Assembly: GCA_963718745.1 (NCBI GenBank) | Contig: OY970370.1 | Span: 124,001-188,000, forward strand | Direction: 5' to 3' | Source of the DNA: Fermentibacter sp963718745 [NCBI: Candidatus Fermentibacterota bacterium] | GTDB lineage: Bacteria > Fermentibacterota > Fermentibacteria > Fermentibacterales | DNA: 64,000 nt | Part shown: one piece after another, positions 48,972 through 58,163 of the stretch | Position numbering within the stretch: position 1 is the stretch's first letter | Layout: each line of letters begins with the position of its first letter | Notes under the pieces: model-generated | Told to the model about the DNA's origin: nothing | The model's database searches: none | The model's input: the letters and a program-made list of their open reading frames with translations, nothing else | Made by a program: the position numbers and the translations under genes

Positions 48972-51083
48972 TCACTTGGAAGTCATGTCGAACACGCCGT
49001 CCCAGTTCTCGACGGGAGCCCCGGACAGGAAAACGCGGCACCTGCCCGCCATCACGGCGGAAGGAGCGTCGCCCCCTGACGCGAGGACCTCGAAGAGAGC
49101 CGAGGCCCGTGTAAAATCCGCCCTCCTGTAGGAGGAGAGCGCTTCCGCATATCTGGCCATGCGGCCGGTATCCTCTTCCGAAACCTCTTCACGATAGCCA
49201 AGCAGTTCGAATATGTCCACCGGGACCTTCTGGCCCACGACCCTTATCGAGTCGAGTTCCCGGAAGGCGAAGGAGTCCCCGGCCTCCTCCACGGTCGCCC
49301 GGGAGGCCATTATGAGCGTGTTGTAGGCCTTGTTGACCCCCTCGAGCCGGGAGGCCAGGTTCACCGAGCTCCCCATGACGGTGTAGTCGAACCGTCTCGA
49401 GGACCCCATGTTGCCGACCGTCATCTGCCCGGTGTTGAGCCCGGTCCTGGGCTTGAGGAGGGGGAGTCCTTCGGACTTCAGGACACGGTTGAGGTCACCG
49501 AGCGACTTCCTCATCGAGAGGACCGCCCTGCAGGCCGCCGCCGCGTGATCCGCACACGGCAGGGGCGCATTCCAGAAGGCGACGATCGCATCACCGATAT
49601 ACTTGTCCAGGGTGCCGTCGTGCTCCAGCACGGTATCCGTCATAAGGCTCAGATAGCGGTTGAGGAGGCGGACCAGATCGGCCGGAGACAGCTTTTCTGA
49701 GAAGGATGTGAATCCGGCCAGATCGGAGAAGTACACCGTCATGACCTTCTGCTCGCCGCCGAGCACCAGCTGCTCGGGGTGGCGGGAGAGCTGTTCGACA
49801 ACCGCAGGGGACAGGTACTGGGAGAACGCCGCACGGATCTCGCGGCGCTGCCTGTTGGCGTTCCCGTAGGACAGGATGCTGCCGGCGAGCAGGGAGGCCA
49901 GGCCGGCTGAAAGCGGATATGCAGCCTCGATCCAGATGTTCGACCGGAATGCGAGGAATGTGGCGCCGGCATAGGCCGCAAGCACCGCCACTCCCGCAAT
50001 CCCCTGGACGAACACGGATTTCCCCGCGAGGAACGCCGCAGCGCAGAGGAGCGAAACGATGAGGGCGCAGGCGAATGCGGACAGCGTGCCCAGGCGCCTG
50101 ATCGCCACCCCGGAGAGGAGGTTGTCGGCCGTGGTGGCGTGGACCTCGACGCCAGGACAGACAGCCGAATAGGGGGTCGGCTTGAGGTCGTACAGGCCCG
50201 GTGCCGTGTATCCCACGAAAACGAGCGCATCCCTGAAGATGGCCGGATCGACGGGGGACGGCTGTCCGGTCGCCTCCGCCTCGATCGCCTGCAGGAGGTC
50301 CGCGATCGGCACGTACCTGAATGTGGAGGTCGGTCCCCTGAACCTGAGGATCATCCCGTAGTCGTCATCCAGCGGGAAGGAGGCGCTTCCGAAGGAGAGA
50401 GCGCCGGGTTCCAGCGAGATGGCGGGTCTGCCCGCATGGAGCCATGCCGCGGCGAGGGCGAGCGACGGGACGGGTCCGTCCGGGGTGTCCGTCAGCAGGT
50501 CGACGCGCCTGTAGACTCCGTCAGGGTCGGGAATGGCCGACACGTTTCCGAGTGCCGCAGCTCCGGCGAGTATGGGATCGAATGGAGGCGTGCTGGTCCA
50601 GGCTGAGTCGAGACCAGGGAAACTGCCCGAGACCGGGACGACCGCCTGCGGTGGGATCGGCCTGCCGTCGCGCTTCTGCAGGGCTACAGCGAAGACGGCG
50701 TTCCCGAATGCGGCCGCGCTGTCACCCAGTGCCTGGTCGTCGGATGCGCCGTACAGGGACGGGAGGTCGTAGAGGACATCGAACGCAACGACGCTGGCGC
50801 CCCATCTCCGCAGCAGGCCCAGGCAGTCGCCGTAGAGCTGGCGCGGCCAGGGCCAGCCCAGCCAGGGCAGCCGCTCCAGAGAGCCGCCGTCAACGGTGAC
50901 AATGACTATGGATGGGTCGGGCGGAGTCGGTTGCGCCTTGAACCGGAGGTCGAGCGTCCTGTTCTCCAGTGACTGGACGAAGCCGAGACGCGTTACCGGA
51001 AGCAGGACGACCGCGCACGCCAGGGCCAGGGCGAGCAGCCTGAAGTGCAGCGGGATCCTCGAAAGACCTGCTGGAAAGCCCAT
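48972..51083 (-). CDS. CHASE2 sensor adenylate/guanylate cyclase
   Basis: A 703-residue membrane enzyme. TM1 (about residues 14-35), then an extracytoplasmic CHASE2 domain (about 40-300: ENRTLDLRFKA, SIVIVTVDGGSLERL, VVAFDVLYD, RDALVFVGYTAPGLYDLKPTPYS, CPGVEVHATTADNLLSG), three further helices (about 310-400) and a class III cyclase domain (about 430-610) with VMTVYFSDLAGFTSF (metal Asp) and LDKYIGDAIVAFWNAP. Probably makes cAMP in response to an envelope signal. GGGAGG is about 4 nt before the ATG at 51083. It is first in the cyclase-SH3-M48 operon. Confidence 0.9.
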   Translation of the reverse strand: MGFPAGLSRIPLHFRLLALALACAVVLLPVTRLGFVQSLENRTLDLRFKAQPTPPDPSIVIVTVDGGSLERLPWLGWPWPRQLYGDCLGLLRRWGASVVAFDVLYDLPSLYGASDDQALGDSAAAFGNAVFAVALQKRDGRPIPPQAVVPVSGSFPGLDSAWTSTPPFDPILAGAAALGNVSAIPDPDGVYRRVDLLTDTPDGPVPSLALAAAWLHAGRPAISLEPGALSFGSASFPLDDDYGMILRFRGPTSTFRYVPIADLLQAIEAEATGQPSPVDPAIFRDALVFVGYTAPGLYDLKPTPYSAVCPGVEVHATTADNLLSGVAIRRLGTLSAFACALIVSLLCAAAFLAGKSVFVQGIAGVAVLAAYAGATFLAFRSNIWIEAAYPLSAGLASLLAGSILSYGNANRQRREIRAAFSQYLSPAVVEQLSRHPEQLVLGGEQKVMTVYFSDLAGFTSFSEKLSPADLVRLLNRYLSLMTDTVLEHDGTLDKYIGDAIVAFWNAPLPCADHAAAACRAVLSMRKSLGDLNRVLKSEGLPLLKPRTGLNTGQMTVGNMGSSRRFDYTVMGSSVNLASRLEGVNKAYNTLIMASRATVEEAGDSFAFRELDSIRVVGQKVPVDIFELLGYREEVSEEDTGRMARYAEALSSYRRADFTRASALFEVLASGGDAPSAVMAGRCRVFLSGAPVENWDGVFDMTSK

Positions 51084-51183
51084 CTGTCCTCCCGTTCCAG
51101 GTTGTCGATCCGAAGCATTATTGCCATGGAACACTCCAAGTCAACAGCCGGGCTTCCTGCAGCCGGGCTTCCGGACTAGAATC

Positions 51184-52323
51184 GTGACTGCGCGTCGCAA
51201 CAAGCGGAATCAGGCTATCACGGAAGGATCCGGAGGAGTGGACAACGGTGCTCTGAGACTCGGCTCGGTTCTCAGGATCCTCAAGGCCATCAACAGGGTC
51301 CGCGACCTCGACACGCTCCTCGCCCTGCTGGCGAAGGAGGCCTCGGCTTCCCTCGGAGCGGAGCGTTCCACCGTGTTCATCCATGACAGGAAGCGCAACT
51401 CCCTCTGGTCGGTCGTCGCCGAGGGGCTGGACAGGCAGATCTGGATCGATTCCTCGAGGGGTCTGGCGGGACACGTACTCCACTCGGGACATACTCTGAT
51501 CACGAACGACGCCTCGAAGGACGGCAGGTTCAACCCGTCGGTCGACAGGTCAACCGGGTTCACGACGAGGAGCGCCCTCACGGTTCCCATAAGGGACACC
51601 AGGGGAGAGGTGACGGGTGTCTTCCAGGCCGTGAACAAGCTGGACGGCGCGTTCACCCCCGAGGATGCCGACTTCCTGGAGGCGGTGGCGGCCGAGGCCG
51701 GCGTCACGATAGAGAACGTGTCCCTATACGAGCACAGGCGCAGGATGCTCGAGTCACTCATCCGAGCCCTGGCGGACTCCATCGAGGCCCGGGATCCCAT
51801 GACCGCGGGGCACAGTGAGAACGTGATGAGACATGCCGGCGGGATCTCGAGGGCCATGGGGCTTCCTCCGGCGACCGTGAGGGAGATCGAGTACGCCGCG
51901 CTGCTGCACGATTACGGGAAGATCGGAGTGCCGGACGCCGTCCTGCGGAAGCCCGACCCCCTCGACGAGGTGGAGACGGGCGTCATGCGAAGCCATGTGG
52001 AGCACACCGGGAGGATCCTCAGCGCCATCGACTTCGAGGAGGACCTGGAGGATGTCGCGAGGTTCGCCATCGAACACCACGAGAGGATAGACGGATCCGG
52101 CTATCCCGCCGGTATCTCCGGGGACGCCATCTCGCTGGGCGGCCGGATCATCGCGGTCGCCGACGTTTTCGAGGCCCTCACGGCCAGGCGCCACTACCGC
52201 GAGCCCATGGAGGTCGGGGCTGCGCTCGAACTCATTTCCCAGGGAGCCGGATCAGCATTCGACCCCGTCGTCGTGGCGGCTCTCCAGTCATATCTCGGAG
52301 GAAGACAGGTTCAGCAGGGATGA
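51184..52323 (+). CDS. GAF domain HD-GYP phosphodiesterase
   Basis: A 379-residue cytoplasmic protein. The GAF domain (about 20-180: LLALLAKEASASLGAERSTVFIHDRKRNSLWSVVAEG ... RSALTVPIRDTRGEVTGVFQAVNKLDGAFTPEDADFLEAVAAEA) is followed by an HD-GYP domain (about 195-375) with HSENVMRHAGG, LLHDYGKIGVPDAVL, HVEHTGRIL, EHHERIDGSGYPAG and VADVFEALTARRHYR. HD-GYP enzymes hydrolyse cyclic di-GMP or related dinucleotides. It is divergent, 100 bp away, from the CHASE2 cyclase. Start GTG 51184 is tentative; GTG 51238 is an alternative. Confidence 0.9.
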   Translation: MTARRNKRNQAITEGSGGVDNGALRLGSVLRILKAINRVRDLDTLLALLAKEASASLGAERSTVFIHDRKRNSLWSVVAEGLDRQIWIDSSRGLAGHVLHSGHTLITNDASKDGRFNPSVDRSTGFTTRSALTVPIRDTRGEVTGVFQAVNKLDGAFTPEDADFLEAVAAEAGVTIENVSLYEHRRRMLESLIRALADSIEARDPMTAGHSENVMRHAGGISRAMGLPPATVREIEYAALLHDYGKIGVPDAVLRKPDPLDEVETGVMRSHVEHTGRILSAIDFEEDLEDVARFAIEHHERIDGSGYPAGISGDAISLGGRIIAVADVFEALTARRHYREPMEVGAALELISQGAGSAFDPVVVAALQSYLGGRQVQQG

Positions 52324-52347
52324 CATGGCGGGGTCGGAGCCAGGGCT

Positions 52348-53583
52348 CTATCCCGTGGTCGCCCGGGCCTTCCACTTCCCCAGGAGCGCGTAGTAGGAGA
52401 GCGCCGACAGAAGATAGAACCCGATGGTCAGGTAGAACGAGAAGGCGAAGGAGAACTCCTCGAGTATCGCCCCTCCGACCACGGCGCTGACGGACCAGGC
52501 GCCGTTCCAGGAAATTGCGGAAACAGCGTTCGTGAACGGCCTGTCCTCGGGCTTCAGCAGCTCCATCTCGAAATTGGCGGCGATGGGCAGGTTCATGTTC
52601 ATCAGAGCGCCTCTCATCACGAAGGCCGCGACGGCGAGAGGCAGATTCCTGGTCAGCGCCAGCACGAGCATGAACGGAACCGAGAGCAGCTCCGTGACCA
52701 CGATGCTCCCGACCATCCCGAACTTCCTGGCGAGCAGGGGGGCGGAGAGCATCCCCAGGAACAGCCCCACCTGCATGATGGAGAAGTAGAAGCCTATCCT
52801 GGTGGAATCCAGGCCGAACTCGTTCCTGAAGTAGAGATTCATGAAGGGGATGACCAGACCGGCTCCGAGTCCGACCAGGATCTTGGGGATCATGAGCCGC
52901 CAGATGACAGGCCAGTCGTAGGACTTCAGCTTGTGCAGGAATCCCAGGCCATGCAGGCGTGCGGCTGGCGGCGAGTCATCCATCCGTGCGAATGGCACTA
53001 TCGCAAGCATGCCGGCCGCTATCGCGAAATAGAGGGCGATCTCCTGGGCGCCGGCAGTATCCGCGGCGATGCCGCTCCATCTGACCAGCTCCGGGAGGAA
53101 CCCGCCGAAGAGGAAGCCCATCAGGCTCGACAGCATCCCTACGGCGGAGTTGACGCTGAAGACGTAGATCCGCTCGCCCTCGCCGCTGCCGGACATCAGG
53201 AACGGCGAGGCGGATATCCTGTAGAAGGTGACGAACATGGTGGCGGAGAAGCTCATGAGCCTGAGCAGCGGGACCTCGCGGGCCATTATCATCAGGGCGT
53301 AGCAGGCCGAAGACAGGACGGTCGACCAGACCAGCACCTTCTTTATTGAGACCCTCTCGAGGACGAGAGCGGCAGGCACGGCTGCCACGGCCGCTCCCAG
53401 CGACCCGGCCGCCAGGATCTGACCTATCGAGGTCTCCGTGAAGGCGTTTTCCTTGAGGTAGAGATTGAAGAGCAGGCTGAAGACGGACATTCCCAGCCCG
53501 TTGAAGAGTCCGCCCCAGATGAAGAGGCGCACGTTGCCCGAGAAGGCCCTCACTCCCTCACGGTAGCGCCGGGCCTGGTTCAT
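52348..53583 (-). CDS. MFS transporter
   Basis: A 411-residue membrane protein with about 12 hydrophobic helices in the two-bundle MFS layout. Visible: LFIWGGLFNGLGMSVFSLLFNLYLKENAFTETSIGQILAAGSLGAAVAAVPAALVLERVSIKKVLVWSTVL (TM1-3 with a conserved loop 2-3 variant, LERVSIKK), a cytoplasmic central loop (FARMDDSPPAARLHGLGFLHKLKSYDW) and the second half starting LMIPKILVGLGAGLVIPFMNLYFRNEFG. The substrate is unknown. ATG 53583 overlaps the stop of the upstream DMT transporter gene by 4 bp. Confidence 0.85.
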   Translation of the reverse strand: MNQARRYREGVRAFSGNVRLFIWGGLFNGLGMSVFSLLFNLYLKENAFTETSIGQILAAGSLGAAVAAVPAALVLERVSIKKVLVWSTVLSSACYALMIMAREVPLLRLMSFSATMFVTFYRISASPFLMSGSGEGERIYVFSVNSAVGMLSSLMGFLFGGFLPELVRWSGIAADTAGAQEIALYFAIAAGMLAIVPFARMDDSPPAARLHGLGFLHKLKSYDWPVIWRLMIPKILVGLGAGLVIPFMNLYFRNEFGLDSTRIGFYFSIMQVGLFLGMLSAPLLARKFGMVGSIVVTELLSVPFMLVLALTRNLPLAVAAFVMRGALMNMNLPIAANFEMELLKPEDRPFTNAVSAISWNGAWSVSAVVGGAILEEFSFAFSFYLTIGFYLLSALSYYALLGKWKARATTG

Positions 53584-54464
53584 CTGCGCCCGCCCCCGGA
53601 CAGCTCCCGGCCGAAGGCCACCAGTATCGATGCGACGACGAGCGCGCAGCCGATCCAGCCCGCAAGCGTGAGCCTCTCGCCGAAGAAGACCGCTCCGCCT
53701 GCGGCGGCTATCACGGCCTCGCCTATGTAGATGAGCGAGGAGGGTCCGCCTCCCAGGCTCGGCTGCCACCTGATCTGCCAGTACATCAGCATGCTGGTCG
53801 CGAGAACGGCCAGGTAGACGAGCGCTAGCACCGCGACGAGATCGAGCCTGAGGTCGAAGCCTCCCAGAACGGGGATCAGGGCGAAGGATCCGAGGGCCAC
53901 CACGGCGAGCATCATCACCGTGATCTCGAGTGCACGCCCCTGCACCCAGAGCCTGTCTATCAGGGCGATCTCTAGCGCCCAGCAGACTGCGCTCGCAGCT
54001 GTGAGCACGTCCCCGCGGTTCATGCGTCCGGAGGGGTCGGCAAGCAGATAGACTCCTGTGAGGGCTATGCCGACGGAGATGAAGTGCAGCAGCCGGGGCC
54101 GTTTCCGGCTGATCGGCCAGGCGAAGAAGGGGGCGATGGCCACATACAGGGATGTGATGAAGGCCGACTTGCCGGGACCCGTGTACTGGAGGCCCGCTGT
54201 CTGGAAGGCATATCCTCCGAGCAGCGACAGACCCAGCAGGATGGACGGGAGGACGGTCTTCGACAGGGCGGGACGATCAGGCGCCGGCCTGCGGGAGGAG
54301 GCGACCGCGAAGGGCAGCAGGACGGCCGATGCCACCGTGAAGCGGAAACACAGGAGCATCGCAGGCGACATCGCCGCGAAGAGGGTCTTCACCACCAGGA
54401 AGGTGGAGCCCCACATCACGGTACCCAGCGACAGGTACACCGCGGCCTTGCGTTTCTCGTCCAT
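53580..54464 (-). CDS. EamA/DMT-superfamily transporter
   Basis: A 294-residue protein with ten hydrophobic helices in two EamA repeats. The first begins VYLSLGTVMWGSTFLVVKTLFAAMSPAMLLCFRFTVASAVLL, and the second begins RGDVLTAASAVCWALEIALIDRLW. The family hallmark GPGKSAFITSLYVAIAPFFAW and IGEAVIAAAGGAVFFGERLTLAGWIGCALVVASIL are clear. Members export metabolites or amino acids; the substrate is unknown. AAGGA lies about 8 nt before ATG 54464. It is co-transcribed with the MFS gene. Confidence 0.9.
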   Translation of the reverse strand: MDEKRKAAVYLSLGTVMWGSTFLVVKTLFAAMSPAMLLCFRFTVASAVLLPFAVASSRRPAPDRPALSKTVLPSILLGLSLLGGYAFQTAGLQYTGPGKSAFITSLYVAIAPFFAWPISRKRPRLLHFISVGIALTGVYLLADPSGRMNRGDVLTAASAVCWALEIALIDRLWVQGRALEITVMMLAVVALGSFALIPVLGGFDLRLDLVAVLALVYLAVLATSMLMYWQIRWQPSLGGGPSSLIYIGEAVIAAAGGAVFFGERLTLAGWIGCALVVASILVAFGRELSGGGRR

Positions 54465-54805
54465 CCGCTTCCTTGAGGAGAGGGTGCCGGTCGCCGGAAG
54501 ATAACGCATCCGGCATCTCCCCGGCGCGCCGGACAGCCCGCTCATACGTTGCGAGCAGTCAGCAGCGAGCGGCGAGCAGTGATCAGACAACTCCTGATCG
54601 ATTCCAGCTACTTCCTGCAGAGATCGTGCGCTCTCCATCCTGTCCATCGATGTTTCTCCCTGCTGCCGCCGCTTCTCTTTCCTCCTCACCCCTCCCTGCT
54701 CACCACTACCTACCCGCCCCTCGCCGTCCTCTCCTCCCTCCCCGCACTGCTCGACCGGGTCTGCAGACGCCATATTGATCAGACATACTCTGCAGAGGAG
54801 GGGAC
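54465..54805. other. Non-coding region with GCGAGCAGT repeats and a polypyrimidine tract
   Basis: This 341-bp divergent gap holds no convincing gene. It has repeated GCGAGCAGT-type units (54554-54582) and a strongly pyrimidine-rich plus strand from about 54640 to 54765 (purine-rich on the minus strand). It must carry the promoters for the transporter pair and for the SGNH gene at 54806, but no clear -35/-10 pair was found. Confidence 0.4.
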
Positions 54806-56131
54806 ATGCGGAGCAGTGGGGGATTCACTCCGGGCAGGTACCTTGCGATCGCTCTTTCGCTGGGACTCGTTGCTCTCGCTGTATTCACCGACGACGTCGG
54901 CCTCGGACCCGGTCCGGGCACGGGCCGTTTCAGGGTGATCGCCGCAACCGTGGCGACCGTCCTTCTCACATACGGGATCCTCGGGAGGAGTTTCCACGCA
55001 CTCTTCCGCGGGCTCGGACTGATCCTGGCCTGGCTGGCGATTGCAGTCCTCTCCCTGGAGATCGTCTCGTTCGCCGCGCTCGAGCTCGCGCTTTCCCCCG
55101 GTTCCGCCGAAGCCCCCGGCGGGCAGGCGGAGGCCCCTTGGTTCACGATCCCGCAGGGTGTCGCATACGAACCCTTCGTCACATGGCTGCCCTCACCCGG
55201 CGGCGCCTGGGGGGCGGCCTCCACGGATGGTCGCGCCTGCAGGGCGGTGCCCGGAGCCTCGACTGATCCTGAAGCCTTCACGGTTTTCGTCTACGGTTCG
55301 GAGACCGTGTTCGGCAGCTCCTCGATGGCGGACTCCGCAAGCATGCCCTGCTTCCTCCAGGAGGCACTGGACACCCTCTGCACCGGCCCCGTCAGGGTCG
55401 AGAACAGGGCAGTGCCGGGCTGGACCTCGGACCAGGCGATGATAGACCTCTGCATCCAGCTGCGGGACGGGCGCACCCCCGACCTGGTCCTCTTCGTCGG
55501 AGGCTTCCACGACGCCGCCTCAGCCTGGCGCTCCGGCCGTTCCGGAGGCCACCCGGGCCTGGAAGTGATGAGACGGAGCATCGAGACAGGGGAGCAGGCA
55601 GGCGGGGAGTCCGGGGCCTGGATGTCCGTGCTGGAGACTACCTCCACCTGGAGGCTGATCAGGCACTTCATTGCGGGCGGAGATGAACCCGCTGACGCGA
55701 CTCAGGAAGAGGCGCCCGACCTGGCGGACGAGGTGGCCGGCGCGTTCGAAGCTAATGCCGGGTTCGCCGGCAGGCTGGGTGCGGAGTACGGTTTCGATTC
55801 GAGGTTCTTCTGGCTGCCCGGCATCTGGGATGGCTCGAGGGATCTCACACCCCTGGAGCAGGAGACGGTCGACCTCGCCTTCACGGAGTACGGGGAGATG
55901 GAGGAGTTCGGCGACCTGCTCGAAGCAGTCTCTGCATCGGTATCCGAACGCGCCGCAGGGAATGCGCGGATCGCCAGCCTGTCATCCTGCCTCGATCAGG
56001 TGCAGGGGCAGGCGTACATCGGGAGGACAGGCCTGGAGTTGAACGCCGACGGCAACCAGGCCGTCGCGCGTGCGGTCCTGTCGGACCTGGGATACGGGAT
56101 CCAGGGCAACTCCGGAACAGACACCCCGTAA
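54806..56131 (+). CDS. Membrane-anchored SGNH-like protein, probably catalytically degenerate
   Basis: A 441-residue protein with hydrophobic helices near residues 11-27, 40-58 and 66-95, then an extracytoplasmic SGNH-like domain. It is clearly paralogous to the protein at 60895 (shared N-terminal helices, LRDGRTPDLVLFVGGFHDAASAWRSGRSGGH versus LREGRSPDLVVFFDGFNDVWSSFQIGRAGEH). Key residues differ: block I reads VYGSETVFG, the block III Asn is His (GFHD), and the C-terminal block reads GLELNADG where the paralogue has CHLNPDG, so the catalytic His is replaced. It may bind rather than cleave acyl groups. Confidence 0.65.
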   Translation: MRSSGGFTPGRYLAIALSLGLVALAVFTDDVGLGPGPGTGRFRVIAATVATVLLTYGILGRSFHALFRGLGLILAWLAIAVLSLEIVSFAALELALSPGSAEAPGGQAEAPWFTIPQGVAYEPFVTWLPSPGGAWGAASTDGRACRAVPGASTDPEAFTVFVYGSETVFGSSSMADSASMPCFLQEALDTLCTGPVRVENRAVPGWTSDQAMIDLCIQLRDGRTPDLVLFVGGFHDAASAWRSGRSGGHPGLEVMRRSIETGEQAGGESGAWMSVLETTSTWRLIRHFIAGGDEPADATQEEAPDLADEVAGAFEANAGFAGRLGAEYGFDSRFFWLPGIWDGSRDLTPLEQETVDLAFTEYGEMEEFGDLLEAVSASVSERAAGNARIASLSSCLDQVQGQAYIGRTGLELNADGNQAVARAVLSDLGYGIQGNSGTDTP

Positions 56132-56187
56132 CCCTGGGACCGGACATCCTTCAGGGCACAGTCCCTGATGCCGGGAAAGGTCCGGTA

Positions 56188-57897
56188 CTACTGCAGATTC
56201 GATTCCTTGACCGCGAGTCGCTCCCGCAGCGGTTCCAGCCAGAGTCGCTCGCCCGAGAAGACCACTCCGCTCCTGCCGCCCTGTACCAGCAGGCCACAGC
56301 CGTCAGGGTCAGCCAGGAGCCATCCGGGTGTGTTCTCCAGGTCGAAAACGGCGGATTCATCTGTCACGGCGAAGGGTTCGATCTCGATCCACGTCTGCTG
56401 CTCGAAGGGGTCGGGCAGATAGAGCCGCGTGTCTGCGGATGAACTGCAGGAGTTCATCCTCAGGAGACCGGGAGTCAGCCTGATGCGCCCCCGGTACGGG
56501 AGAACAGCCGAGTCGGGTGCGGCTGGAGATTCGAACCTCGCTGCAGGATCGAACACGAGTGTCTCGTACCCTGCGCCCGACAGGCGGGCGAATACCGTAG
56601 CAGGCTCTTCTCCCGCATCGACCAACGGCCAGCATTCCTCCCAGAAGGACTCCTGCTCGAACATGCGGGACCCGTCCCCGCCTATCGTCGACAGGGCCTC
56701 ACCATAGGCTCCGGACCAGATCGTGCCATACCCGGCGACCTGCTCTTCGATCCCGCCTGGAAAGATAAGTGAGCCTTCCGGAGAGGAAGCTTCTAGGGAG
56801 TCGAGGACACGAATCGTCCGTTGAGTGTATGCGTCTGCGAGCCTGAATCTCGAAAGCTCATCCCGCGCCGAGAGAAAGCAGCCAAGAAGAGCCAGGCTGA
56901 TCAGCAGCCCCCCGATTCTTCCACGCACCGAGCCTGCTGCGGAGCCGAAGATCAAGGCGGCGCCGGGAAGGCAGGCGTAGGCGTAGTAGCTCCTCGGGGG
57001 CAGGTTGGCGACCGTGGCGATCGGGAGCAGGAGCAGTGACAGCATCATGAGTCTGGTTCGCCAGGGGCACCTCACGAAGAAGAGCATCGAAAATGCCAGG
57101 AGAGCGAGCATCCTGAGCGGGATGCCGTCAAGCCAGGGAGAGAATGGCATCCTGAGCAGCGTCAGCAGATTGGTTACCATGAAGAATCCGAGTCTTTCGG
57201 ATTCGGAGTATCCAAGCTCGAATCCAAGCCAGTAGAGCCGCCACGCGATATAGATGGCGGCCGGGATCAGGTAGAGTGCGGTGATCGAGGCAACAGTCCT
57301 CAACCCTCGCCTGTCGCTGGCCCCGAGATGGATGGAGACCAGTCCGAACACGGGGACGCACAACAGAGCTGTCTCCTTGGTGAAGAGGGAGACCAGGAAC
57401 AGCACCAGACCGGCTATAAGATCCGCAGGGTTCCTGCCGGAGGCATACCTCGAATGGAAGAGGATCGCCGCGATGAATGGTGCCATGGATGCCGGCGCCG
57501 TTCGGCCGGAAACTCGCGCGAAGGATGGGACCGCTGCAAAGGAGACGAGGAAGAAAGCAGCAGCGATTGCTGCTCTTCTGCTGTCACCGGAGAGCCGGAG
57601 AGCGACTCTCCAGAACAGGAATGCGCATAGGAAATGCAGTACGAGGTTCGTAAGATGCCAGCCCCATGGGTGTCGTGCACCCCATAGCCCCGCATCCATC
57701 GCGAAGATGGCTTCGGTCAGCGGCCTGAATCCGGTGAACTCGAATCTCGTGAAGCTGGCTGCCGAGAAGTCATGGTGGAGATCGAGGAAGTCATCCGACA
57801 GGAATCCGGTTCCGAGCGTAGGCAGCATCAGCGCCAGAGCTGCGATGGCTGCGGTTGCCAGGATTACTGCGTCCAGTGATTTCTGTCCCAGGATCAT
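56188..57897 (-). CDS. Multi-spanning GT-C-like glycosyltransferase/membrane protein
   Basis: A 569-residue protein. About 10-12 hydrophobic helices fill residues 9-370, with a first loop LSDDFLDLHHDFSAASFTRFEFTGFRPLTEAIFAMDAGLWGARHPWGWHLTNLVLHFLCAFLFW. The acidic DD in loop 1 and the following aromatic HxxN pattern match GT-C/PMT-like transferases (O-mannosyltransferase style, lipid-linked sugar donor). The C-terminal 200 residues are soluble and beta-rich. It could glycosylate exported proteins or surface polymers. It lies on the opposite strand between SGNH genes. The family call rests on topology, so it is moderate. Confidence 0.65.
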   Translation of the reverse strand: MILGQKSLDAVILATAAIAALALMLPTLGTGFLSDDFLDLHHDFSAASFTRFEFTGFRPLTEAIFAMDAGLWGARHPWGWHLTNLVLHFLCAFLFWRVALRLSGDSRRAAIAAAFFLVSFAAVPSFARVSGRTAPASMAPFIAAILFHSRYASGRNPADLIAGLVLFLVSLFTKETALLCVPVFGLVSIHLGASDRRGLRTVASITALYLIPAAIYIAWRLYWLGFELGYSESERLGFFMVTNLLTLLRMPFSPWLDGIPLRMLALLAFSMLFFVRCPWRTRLMMLSLLLLPIATVANLPPRSYYAYACLPGAALIFGSAAGSVRGRIGGLLISLALLGCFLSARDELSRFRLADAYTQRTIRVLDSLEASSPEGSLIFPGGIEEQVAGYGTIWSGAYGEALSTIGGDGSRMFEQESFWEECWPLVDAGEEPATVFARLSGAGYETLVFDPAARFESPAAPDSAVLPYRGRIRLTPGLLRMNSCSSSADTRLYLPDPFEQQTWIEIEPFAVTDESAVFDLENTPGWLLADPDGCGLLVQGGRSGVVFSGERLWLEPLRERLAVKESNLQ

Positions 57898-58163
57898 CGT
57901 CCTCCCAATCGTCCCCGAGTCGAACTGATCTCGAAAGGCTGCCAGGAGTCCTGTCGCCTGTCATTCCTTCGCAATCAAATCTCGAGACATACTTCGGACA
58001 GATCATACGGTTCGGCGATTCCGATCGAAAGGCCGCAGACATCCGGCCGAGTCTGCAGCCGGGGTTAACAGACCGGACGGAGCATCCACATATTGCCCCG
58101 GAACGGATCCTGACACACCGCATCACCGATAGAAGGAACTGCCAGGGAGAGAGGGCGACAAGA

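Noticed and set aside
51141-51175. Direct repeat of AGCCGGGCTTCC just before the HD-GYP gene
   Set aside because: A single 12-bp duplication with 3-bp spacing; probably slippage in a GC-rich gap, with no further support.
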